Positions 33,912 to 40,849 of a DNA stretch of 40,849 bases are shown here, in pieces; within the stretch, counting starts at the first letter, position 1; each line of letters begins with the position of its first letter. Origin of the DNA: Draconibacterium sp. (GTDB lineage: Bacteria > Bacteroidota > Bacteroidia > Bacteroidales > Prolixibacteraceae); contig JADIYN010000053.1 in the NCBI GenBank assembly GCA_016705335.1, forward strand, positions 1 through 40,849, given 5' to 3'. The notes under the pieces were generated by a model. That model was not told the origin of the DNA and ran no database searches. It saw only the letters and a program-made list of their open reading frames with translations. The translations under genes and the position numbers were made by a program.

Positions 33912-34728
33912 TTACAATTTTCCCAAATTCACTATTATGTTATCTTCCAATGAAGTATAATAAATATCTTGTTGTCCAAAATTATTTTTTTGGCCATTGG
34001 ATGAAAAGAGTAACAATCCACCTGGACCAAATGTCGGGAACACTTCATTTCCAGGAGTATTTATTTCCTTACCAAGATTTTTGGGTACATTCCATTGTCC
34101 GGCTTTTCTGATTGACATATAAAGATCGGAATTGCCATAACCACCTTCATATCACTTGAAAACACAAGAGTATCCCCTGTTACACTAATGGCCGGATGTG
34201 CATAATGATATTCATCATTATTAAATGGAAAATCTTCAATAACAACCCACTTTCCGTCAACTTCTTTCATTATTACCAAACGAAGACGGATAAATTTCTG
34301 CTTCCGTATTTTGCGGCGCGATTCGTCTGAAATACTACTTACTGTTACGAACAACTCACCGGTAACTTCACAATACGACGCGGGACCTTCATGAAAAAGG
34401 TTACCAAATCCGGGAACCAACTCCGTGGATTTAGAGGACTCCCTTTTTCATTAATTTTTGTTCGGTAAATGTCATAAAATGAGGTGTTCTGTTCATCGCG
34501 CATTTCATTTCCGAAGAATTCTTCACGCACAGAGGAAAAAAACAAATCTCCTTTTACAATCACCGGGGAAATGTCGCTCTCAGTTGTGTTTATTAATGTT
34601 AAGGGAGTAATTCGAAAATTAACATAATCGAAAAACCCGGCAGATTGACCTTTTAGTGCGTTTGGAAACCCAATAAAAATTAAAAGTATTGTTACTGAAA
34701 TTTTCATCATAATATAAAATTCTTTCAC
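33912..34728 (-). pseudogene. OmpA-family protein, N-terminal part: signal peptide and PD40 repeats (frameshifted)
   Basis: The start at 34728 (or MMKIS at 34710) gives a signal peptide ending FPNALKGQS, 8 bases after the PorP/SprF stop. It contains WD40-like PD40 blades (ISPVIVKGDLFFSSVREEFFG; HPAISVTGDTLVFSSDM; FPTFGPGGLLLFSSNGQ, then QQDIYYT). Single missing bases near 34405, 34150 and 33930 split it into open pieces 34345-34728, 34061-34420 and 33912-34118. The complete protein would be about 600 residues, the usual size for this T9SS-associated OmpA type. Confidence 0.82.
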
Positions 34729-34736
34729 TTAACAGG

Positions 34737-35699
34737 TTAAAACATTCTTGGGGTACTCCAATTGTTCCAGGGAGGCAGTTCATATGTAACCATAACTTCG
34801 TGAGTAGCATAGTTGAATGAATGCAGTGGCGTTACAGAATAATCTATTGCATATCCAATTCTGAGCTTATTATCAAATAACCATTGAGCGATAAACCCAA
34901 ATGAATCACTGGTTCGGTAATTAGCTCCTAACCAAACTTTTTCTCCTAATAAAAAATTTGCAGATAAATCAACAACCACTGAAGATCCAAAGATGGATCT
35001 GACAAGAAATGTTGGTTTGAACCGTAGTTTTTCAGAAAGGTCAAAAACATAACCACCCATGAGATAGAAATTTTGTAATTCTCCCGACGATGAGTAATTG
35101 CTGTAATTGTCTTTAAAATTGACTTTAAAGATTTGGGTTGAAGAAAGGCCGATATAAAATTCCTTATTGTAAAGAAATCCGCCAATCCCAGCATTAGGCA
35201 TCAATTTATTGTTAATATCGCTCATAAACAACGGATCGGCAGGATCTCCGGGATAACCAGTATATTTAGTGAGGTTGTTTGAATAACTTGTAATTCCGCC
35301 TTTAATTCCCAACCGAAGAGTTGTTTTCTTCGTTATTTTTACCTTGTATGAATAATCGAAATTTAAACTAAACCGTTTTTCATAACCAACAATATCTGCT
35401 ATCAAATTTAGTCCAACAGCAACATTCTGAGAGCTTGTAGGTGTCTGTAAGGAAAATGTATAAGTTGTAGGAGCGCCTGACATACCAACCCACTGGTGGC
35501 GGCCAAGTACCATAAAACCTGTATTTTCCCATGTTCCGGCATATGCAGGATTGATGGATTGTGTATTGAAATAATATTGAGTGAACATTGGGTCTTGCTG
35601 AGCCATACTTTTCGTTACCAAAAGTGAAAAAAGAACAAAAATACCCAAAGCTATTTTTAATTTGTATATCATGATTTCATTCATTTTCATTTCAAACAC
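34737..35699 (-). CDS. PorP/SprF-family type IX secretion membrane protein
   Basis: An intact 320-residue (or about 311) outer-membrane beta-barrel. The likely start is the third upstream-cluster Met (MIYKLKIALG, 35672) because it directly opens a signal peptide ending KSMAQ; the listed start is the longest. The mature protein begins QDPMFTQYYFNTQSINPAYAG, the hallmark of PorP/SprF. Alternating amphipathic strands run to the end. SprF in Flavobacterium is needed for surface delivery of the SprB adhesin, so this copy probably serves the adjacent adhesin. Its longest start is 4 bases from the adhesin stop, with the OmpA gene 8 bases downstream: a three-gene operon. Confidence 0.93.
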   Translation of the reverse strand: MFEMKMNEIMIYKLKIALGIFVLFSLLVTKSMAQQDPMFTQYYFNTQSINPAYAGTWENTGFMVLGRHQWVGMSGAPTTYTFSLQTPTSSQNVAVGLNLIADIVGYEKRFSLNFDYSYKVKITKKTTLRLGIKGGITSYSNNLTKYTGYPGDPADPLFMSDINNKLMPNAGIGGFLYNKEFYIGLSSTQIFKVNFKDNYSNYSSSGELQNFYLMGGYVFDLSEKLRFKPTFLVRSIFGSSVVVDLSANFLLGEKVWLGANYRTSDSFGFIAQWLFDNKLRIGYAIDYSVTPLHSFNYATHEVMVTYELPPWNNWSTPRMF

Positions 35700-35702
35700 A
35701 TG

Positions 35703-37907
35703 TTATTTGTTCAGGAATAAATAACCGTTCAATGGTTTATTGCCATCATTCAAATAGAGAATGTAATAGTAAGTTCCATTTGGCAACTTGTCATTTCCAA
35801 ATGCTCCTTTTTGGGTGGAATATCCATCCCACCAGGCATCTGATTCGCCATGAACATCTAAATTCCCATAGTTTTCCTTTTCAAATACCTTATTTCCCCA
35901 ACGGTTAAACACCTCTACCTTTGCATCCGGATATCTTTCCAAACATTTTATTCTCCATTTATCCTGAATTCCATCATCATTGGGTGAAAAACCAGTCGGG
36001 ATAATCAATTTGCAACGTTCAACCTGAAGGGTAACAGAGGATGAAGCTTCGACGAGTGAACCGTTAAATGTTTTTGCGTTTACAAATGCTTCATTTTTAA
36101 ACTGCCCTGCTGTAGCATCAGATATTTGAACTATATAGCTTGTTGTGAAATTCAGTGATTCACCGGGAGGTAATTGTGTCGTTTCCTGAATAAAACCGGT
36201 CAACGGATCTTCAACCAAAACATTATATAAAGTTACGTTACCAGTATTGGTGACAAGGATATTGAAACTAACGTTATCGTACATTACCACTTCATTAGCA
36301 AAAAGAACTGCTTCTTTTTGAATAAAAACCGATGGGTTTTGAGGAATAACCGTTAAAGTTGGTTCATCGTTTTCAACATCACTGCCTGAAATATCTGTAA
36401 CTGGTTCCCCTTTCAAATTAAACCCACTCACACTTGCAGAGTTCGTCACTCCTTCCGCATCAATATCCTCCTGTGAAATTATGTAAGAAGCAGTTGCTGT
36501 TCCTTTTCTTCCCGGATCCAATGAATCGGGTACCACATGCAGATCTGTTATACCAATTCTTTCGTCGGTAATTTTTAAATTCCTAATCGTCAGTTGCCCG
36601 GTGTTGGTAACTTCGAATGTGTAATCTACTGTTGTATTATTAGAATTATAAACACCTTTTTTAACGAGACCTACTGAGGTTGTCATTAATGTCAGATCAT
36701 AATAGACAAACACAGAAGCTTCATCACACAATGCAGGACTAAGTTTACTGCATAGCTGGTAATTTATGGGAGAAGGATTTGAAAAGTAAAACTGCATGGG
36801 AGTAAATGTAAGCGTACCTGTTTCTGTATTTATAGTCCATACTCCTTCACCCTGAACTTCCTTTTCGACTTGTATTCCATCCACAAGCGGGTCAAGATCA
36901 ACAATTACCAATTCAATCAGTGCCAAAGAGCCATCGCTTAAATTGTCATTTTCAAGAATATTGATTGTGACATTTCTTCCTGGAATATTATCATAACTGC
37001 TGTCATTATTTGCGGACGGTGGTTCTTCTGTATAATCTATTGTGATTAAAGCGCTTTCACTTAAACCGGTTTTATTTTCTGTGAGGGTGTAAGTAATAGG
37101 AGTCGGATCAGTGGTAAACCCGGCTAATGGTGTAAAAATTACCCGGCCTGTTAAACGGTTATATCTCCATGTACCTTGTTCAGGTACAAGCAGTTCAGCC
37201 TGATCACCTTGTAAATCAGGATTAAGGTCAATCGTAACTAATCCTTGTAACGCGGGAGTGTCATCACTTAACTTATCGTTGTTCAGAATGTTAACGGATG
37301 CGGCGGTTCCGGGTTTATTGCCCGTGCTGCTGTCATCGGTAGCAACCGGTGGAATTTCTTTGTAAGTTATAGTAATGGTTCCTTCATCGTATAACTTTGT
37401 AAGATTCTCAGTTAAGGTGTAAATTATTGGCGAAGGTGATATTGTAAAGCCTGTTACAGGAATGAAAGTTATAGTTCCTGTTTCAGTATTATAGTTCCAG
37501 ACTCCTTCATTCTCAACAATCAATTCGGTCTGGTTACCTTCCATTTCCTGATCGATATCAACCGTTACTTTTCCTGGTATTACAGAAGTTCCGTCACTAA
37601 GCTTATCGTTTGCCAGAATGTTAAAAGATGCTGAATTACCGGGGTTATTATCAATGCTATTATCATCTGAAGCAGTTGGCGGTTCTTCAATATATCCAAT
37701 TGTAACCGTACCTTCATCGCTTAAACCCGTAAGATTTTCTTTTAATAAATATCTAAAACGAGCAGGATCAGTTGTGAATCCTGGCTCTGGTGTGAAAGTT
37801 ATTATTCCGCTTTCCGCATTGTAAATCCAACTTCCTTCGCCAACAATAATATTATCAGTTTGTATTCCAACTAACGTGGGATTAATATCAACAGTGACAA
37901 ATGCCAT
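35703..37907 (-). CDS. Giant T9SS adhesin, C-terminal fragment (CshA-type repeats, DUF11 repeats, type B sorting domain)
   Basis: The last about 735-800 residues of a cell-surface adhesin. The frame is open from about 38095, so the Met at 37907 is internal. It holds four CshA-type fibril repeats of about 100 residues, counting the one cut by the frame break (each with NILxNDxLSDG, GxWxYNxxTGxITFTPxxGF, YxLTENxTGLSD). Two DUF11/CARDB-like modules follow (VTNTGQLTIRNLKITD; VTNTGNVTLYNVLVEDPLTG). The gliding-motility type T9SS type B sorting domain ends it (about 635-734: IIPTGFSPNDDGIQDKW, VFNRWGNKVFEKENYG, WWDGYS, LPNGTYYYILYL). The Asn-Asp-Asp and F-N-R-W-G-N motifs are diagnostic. Exported by T9SS, probably with the PorP/SprF gene next door. 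Confidence 0.92.
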   Translation of the reverse strand: MAFVTVDINPTLVGIQTDNIIVGEGSWIYNAESGIITFTPEPGFTTDPARFRYLLKENLTGLSDEGTVTIGYIEEPPTASDDNSIDNNPGNSASFNILANDKLSDGTSVIPGKVTVDIDQEMEGNQTELIVENEGVWNYNTETGTITFIPVTGFTISPSPIIYTLTENLTKLYDEGTITITYKEIPPVATDDSSTGNKPGTAASVNILNNDKLSDDTPALQGLVTIDLNPDLQGDQAELLVPEQGTWRYNRLTGRVIFTPLAGFTTDPTPITYTLTENKTGLSESALITIDYTEEPPSANNDSSYDNIPGRNVTINILENDNLSDGSLALIELVIVDLDPLVDGIQVEKEVQGEGVWTINTETGTLTFTPMQFYFSNPSPINYQLCSKLSPALCDEASVFVYYDLTLMTTSVGLVKKGVYNSNNTTVDYTFEVTNTGQLTIRNLKITDERIGITDLHVVPDSLDPGRKGTATASYIISQEDIDAEGVTNSASVSGFNLKGEPVTDISGSDVENDEPTLTVIPQNPSVFIQKEAVLFANEVVMYDNVSFNILVTNTGNVTLYNVLVEDPLTGFIQETTQLPPGESLNFTTSYIVQISDATAGQFKNEAFVNAKTFNGSLVEASSSVTLQVERCKLIIPTGFSPNDDGIQDKWRIKCLERYPDAKVEVFNRWGNKVFEKENYGNLDVHGESDAWWDGYSTQKGAFGNDKLPNGTYYYILYLNDGNKPLNGYLFLNK

Positions 37908-38083
37908 TAAAGCCTGGGTGTTATCGCTTAATCTGTCATTGGCTAAAATGTTGATATTTATACCTGTGCCTGGTTTATTTCCTGAACTGATATCATTAAC
38001 GGCAAAAGGTTCACCTTCGTTGTATTCTACCTTTAAGGTGGCATCGTCACTTCTGCCGGTAAGATTTTCAGTCAGTATATATG

Positions 38084-38548
38084 TTATTGTGTGGCATCGA
38101 TGGTATATCCGTCCTGAGGATCAAAAGTTACTTTACCGTTAATTATATCATAGTTGTAAAAGCCTTCGCCATCCACCAGCAACTCAGTTTGTATTCCTGC
38201 AATTGTTGAATTTAGGTCAACAGTAGCAAGTTCCGGGTTGACTGCATTGCCATTTTGAAACCTGTCATTTTCAAGAATATCGATAGTGACCACATCACCG
38301 GCTTTATTGTCTGAATTTACATCATCGGTTGCAACAGGCGGTCCAAGAGCAACAACTGTTTTAGTAACTTCTGCTTTTACTGGATTGCCATTCGGGGCTT
38401 TTCCTTCGGCAGTGACAATATTTATTACACTTTCGTTATTATAATCCGTTTGTGTTATTACATAGGTTTTGTTAAAGGATATAGTTGTTCGGGGCTTTAG
38501 AGAAGTTATAAACTCATTTAATCCTACCAATGGATCCGGTGTCAGCAA
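38084..38548 (-). CDS. Giant T9SS adhesin, fragment with DUF11 end and first CshA repeat
   Basis: It reads the end of a DUF11 module (PDPLVGLNEFITSLKPRTTISFNKTYVITQTDYNNESVINIVTAEGKAPNGNPV in family order) followed by the first CshA-type repeat (ATDDVNSDNKAGDVVTIDILEND, then GEGFYNYD). The frame breaks near 38095, where the expected YILTENLTGRSDD continues in another frame. It also breaks near 38540 on its upstream side. This marks the switch from DUF11 repeats to CshA repeats. Confidence 0.82.
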   Translation of the reverse strand: MLTPDPLVGLNEFITSLKPRTTISFNKTYVITQTDYNNESVINIVTAEGKAPNGNPVKAEVTKTVVALGPPVATDDVNSDNKAGDVVTIDILENDRFQNGNAVNPELATVDLNSTIAGIQTELLVDGEGFYNYDIINGKVTFDPQDGYTIDATQ

Positions 38549-39071
38549 TATCTGTTATGGTTACATTGCCAGTGTTTCTTAAAGCAATAGAGTATATAAC
38601 TTCAGAACCGACTTTGGCAAATTTGGCTGGAATTGTGGTTATAATTACTGTTAACCCCGGATTCTGTTTTGCAAATATGGTATTGCTACTGGTATTCTCA
38701 ACAGTTTCGTTGTTCAGCGCTTTTCCCGATGCGGATGCAGTATTTATTATAAGGCCGTTATCCATATCATCCTGTGTTATTGTGTAATCTTCCGTGAATG
38801 TTACCGACAAACCTGGCGCAATCCTTGGTATTACCTCATTTAATGCGAGTAACGGATCAGTCAATATAATATCGGTAAGAATTACATTTCCTGAATTCTC
38901 AACAGTAATCGTATAAATAATTTCCTCTCCCGACAAATTATAAATTTCCGGTGAAGCACTTGTTGTTATGTTTAGTTTCGGTTGCAGATTAGCTTTGATG
39001 GTTTCAGAATCGTTTGAACTCACCGTTACATTATCCGGGTCTTTTCCAGTTGCAGTAGCCGTGTTAGTCAC
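38514..39071 (-). CDS. Giant T9SS adhesin, fragment with diverged DUF11 repeats
   Basis: Contains one complete and parts of two DUF11 units (ITVENSGNVILTDIILTDPLLALNEVIPRIAPGLSVTF; IALRNTGNVTITDIA). They share the frame of the 107-residue repeat but are diverged from it, unlike the near-identical units upstream. The gradient suggests that the array grows by duplication at its N-terminal side. The Met is internal. Confidence 0.82.
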   Translation of the reverse strand: MTNTATATGKDPDNVTVSSNDSETIKANLQPKLNITTSASPEIYNLSGEEIIYTITVENSGNVILTDIILTDPLLALNEVIPRIAPGLSVTFTEDYTITQDDMDNGLIINTASASGKALNNETVENTSSNTIFAKQNPGLTVIITTIPAKFAKVGSEVIYSIALRNTGNVTITDIADTGSIGRIK

Positions 39072-39097
39072 ACTTCCCGAGTTCAGATTAGCCTGTG

Positions 39098-39868
39098 TTA
39101 TTTGGTAAGTTTGGGTAAATGTTTGCTTTGCTCAGGCGCCAGGGCTTGCAACTGGCGGTATTCAGCCCAGTAAGCGGGTCCGTAACAGCAATGCCGGTGG
39201 TTATCAGCATTCCCTGTATTTTCCACATTGATTGTGAATGTGATCACCTCCCCTGGCTGATTGTATGTAGAAGGAGAAGCGCTTTTGGTTACCGTCAGCC
39301 CGGGTTGCCGATTGGCAGTAACTGTTTCAGAATCTGAGGAACTCACCGTTACATTATCCGGGTCTTTTCCTGTTGCAGTAGCCGTGTTAGTCACACTTCC
39401 CGAGTTCAGATTAGCCTGTGTTATTTGGTAAGTTTGGGTAAATGTTTGCTTTGCTCCGGGCGCCAGGCTTGCAATTGCAGTATTCAGCCCAGTAAGCGGG
39501 TCAGTAACAGCAATGCCGGTTATTGTAACATTCCCTGTATTTTCCACATTGATAGTGAATGTGATCACCTCCCCTGGCTGAGAGTATGTTGAAGGGGAAG
39601 CGTTTTTGGTTACTGTCAGCCCGGGTTGGCGATTGGCAGTAACTGTTTCAGAATCTGAGGAAGTAACCGTTACATTATCCGGGTCTTTTCCTGTTGCGGT
39701 AGCCGTGTTAGTCACACTTCCCGAGTTCAGATTAGCCTGTGTTATTTGGTAAGTTTGGGTAAATGTTTGTTTTGTTCCGGGTGCCAGGCTTGCAATTGCA
39801 GTATTCAGCCCAGTAAGCGGGTCAGTAACAGCAATGCCGGTTATTGTAACATTCCCTGTATTTTCCAC
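39098..39868 (-). CDS. Giant T9SS adhesin, fragment with near-identical DUF11 repeats
   Basis: An open stretch of 256 residues over about 2.4 copies of a 107-residue DUF11 unit: PGLTVTK, then ASPSTYxQPGEVITFTINVENTGN, VTITGIAVTDPLTGLNTAIASLAPG, KQTFTQTYQITQANLNSGSVTN, TATATGKDPDNVTV, SSDSETVTANRQ. The copies differ by only a few residues. The frame is lost at about 39118 on the left and about 39880 on the right through small indels. DUF11 units are Ig-like stalk domains. Confidence 0.85.
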   Translation of the reverse strand: MENTGNVTITGIAVTDPLTGLNTAIASLAPGTKQTFTQTYQITQANLNSGSVTNTATATGKDPDNVTVTSSDSETVTANRQPGLTVTKNASPSTYSQPGEVITFTINVENTGNVTITGIAVTDPLTGLNTAIASLAPGAKQTFTQTYQITQANLNSGSVTNTATATGKDPDNVTVSSSDSETVTANRQPGLTVTKSASPSTYNQPGEVITFTINVENTGNADNHRHCCYGPAYWAEYRQLQALAPEQSKHLPKLTK

Positions 39869-39951
39869 ATTGATTGTGAAATGTGATTCGCCTCCCTGGC
39901 TGAGTATGTTGGAGAGAAGCGTTTTTGGTTACTGTGAGCCCGGTTTGGCGT

Positions 39952-40849
39952 TTAACGGCAGTTACTGTTTCGGAATCTGAGGAACTCAGTTACATCAGGG
40001 TCTTTTCCTGTTGCGGTAGCCGTGTTAGTCACACTTCCCGAGTTCAGATTAGCCTGTGTTATTTGGTAAGTTTGGGTAAATGTTTGTTTTGTTCCGGGTG
40101 CCAGGCTTGCAATTGCAGTATTCAGCCCAGTAAGCGGGTCAGTAACAGCAATGCCGGTTATTGTAACATTCCCTGTATTTTCCCACATTGATAGTGAATG
40201 TGATTTGTTCTCCACTGGCTGATTGTATGAAGGAGAAGCGGTTTTGGTTACCGTCAGCCCGGGTTGTTTAACGGCAGTTACTGTTTCTGAATCTGATGAA
40301 GTAACCGTTACATTTCAGGGTCTTTCCTGTTGCTGTTGCGGTGTTTGTCACACTGCCTGCATTCAGATTAGCCTGTGTTATTTGGTAAGTTTGGGTAAAT
40401 GTTTGTTTTGCTCCGGGCGCCAGGCTTGCAATTGCAGTATTCAGCCCAGTAAGCGGGTCAGTAACAGCAATGCCGGTTATTGTAACATTCCCTGTATTTT
40501 CCACATTGATTGTGAATGTGATTTGTTCCCCTGGCAGGCTGTATGTTGAAGGGAGAAGCGTTTTTAGTTACTGTCAGCCCGGGTTGGCGAGAATTGGCAG
40601 TTACTGTTTCACAGATCCGAGGAACTCACCGTTACATTTCCAGGGTCTTTACCAGATGCCGTTGCAGTGTTTGTCACACTCCCCGCATTCAGATTTGCCT
40701 GAGTGACAAGATAAGTTTGTGTGAAAGTTTGCTTTGCTCCGGGCGCCAGGCTTGCAATTGCAGTATTCATTCCGGTTAGCGGGTCGGTCACAGCAATACC
40801 GGTTATAGTAACATTCCCTGTATTCTCCACATTGATTGTGAATGTGATC
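39952..40849 (-). pseudogene. Giant T9SS adhesin, repeat region running off the right edge (frameshifted)
   Basis: A further 2.7 units of the same DUF11 repeat, open in pieces 39952-40215, 40268-40504 and 40609-40830. The spacing between equivalent points in successive units is 317, 319 and 326 bases instead of 321, so each unit carries small indels that break the frame. The gene start lies beyond the window. All units still encode the full repeat if the indels are corrected. Confidence 0.75.

Larger units (their letters stand above)
39010..40849. repeat. 321-bp tandem repeat array (107 codons), about 5.7 units
   Basis: Measured from GTGTTAGTCACAC or its variants at 39061, 39384, 39705, 40022, 40341 and 40667, the distances are 323, 321, 317, 319 and 326. 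The only exact 321 step is the one that stays in frame, which fixes 321 bp as the true unit. Units are near-identical at DNA level and lie within the adhesin gene on the minus strand. The array continues beyond the window. Confidence 0.9.

Noticed and set aside
39010..40849. CRISPR-like or satellite array
   Set aside because: The unit is 321 bp, has no spacers, and encodes a 107-residue DUF11 protein repeat.

Overview
This window looks like a chromosomal segment of an AT-rich member of the Bacteroidota, probably a Bacteroidales/Marinilabiliales-like or related environmental lineage; the exact order is inference. The support is the gene content: long FtsX/MacB-type permeases in tandem, a PorP/SprF protein next to an OmpA protein and a giant adhesin with a gliding-motility type C-terminal domain, type IX secretion (T9SS) sorting tails on secreted enzymes, and TAnnTTTG promoter-like boxes. 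No rRNA, tRNA, CRISPR array or transposase was seen.

Layout. 1-257 is the 3' end of a beta-strand repeat (DUF4097-like) protein. 399-17329 is a plus-strand array of six paralogous ABC permeases of about 750-800 residues (P1 399-2801 intact; P2 2916-5186; P3 6940-9282; P4 9303-11677; P5 11804-14174; P6 14937-17329) with one ABC ATPase (14189-14850) between P5 and P6. A minus-strand AAA/DUF4143 ATPase (5228-6395) interrupts the array between P2 and P3, and remnants of further permease 3' ends lie at 6592-6619 and about 11735-11775. A convergent terminator at 17390-17421 separates the array from a minus-strand TetR / TolC / membrane-fusion / RND efflux operon (24048 down to 17443) with an excellent TetR-type operator candidate at 24089-24121.

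From 24422 to the right edge everything reads leftwards: two small unknown genes, a secreted multidomain GH10 xylanase (28107 to 25389), a secreted protein of about 1,490 residues combining lamin-tail, CotH and beta-helix domains (32630 to 28160), then an adhesin / PorP-SprF / OmpA cassette (right edge to 32932). The adhesin carries a near-identical 321-bp (107-codon) tandem repeat that runs off the window, then diverged DUF11 repeats, five CshA-type fibril repeats and a type B T9SS sorting domain. A reasonable reading is a T9SS surface adhesin exported and anchored with its own PorP/OmpA partners, beside secreted polysaccharide-active proteins.

Caution: many genes are broken by 1-2 base indels, often in homopolymers, at very uneven density (clean at 399-2801, 18.2-24.8 kb and 28.2-29.9 kb; dense at 13.8-16.6 kb, 25.7-26.5 kb and 38-40.8 kb). 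Most are more likely consensus errors in a draft assembly than real decay, so split genes are listed as fragments with the join explained. A few lesions (about 150 bp lost in P2, about 38 bp lost in P3, the permease 3' remnants) are larger and may be real. I did not find a clearly new system; the strongest unusual signals are the permease array with its remnants and shared hairpins, the twin palindromes upstream of the AAA/DUF4143 gene, and the CotH/beta-helix hybrid.
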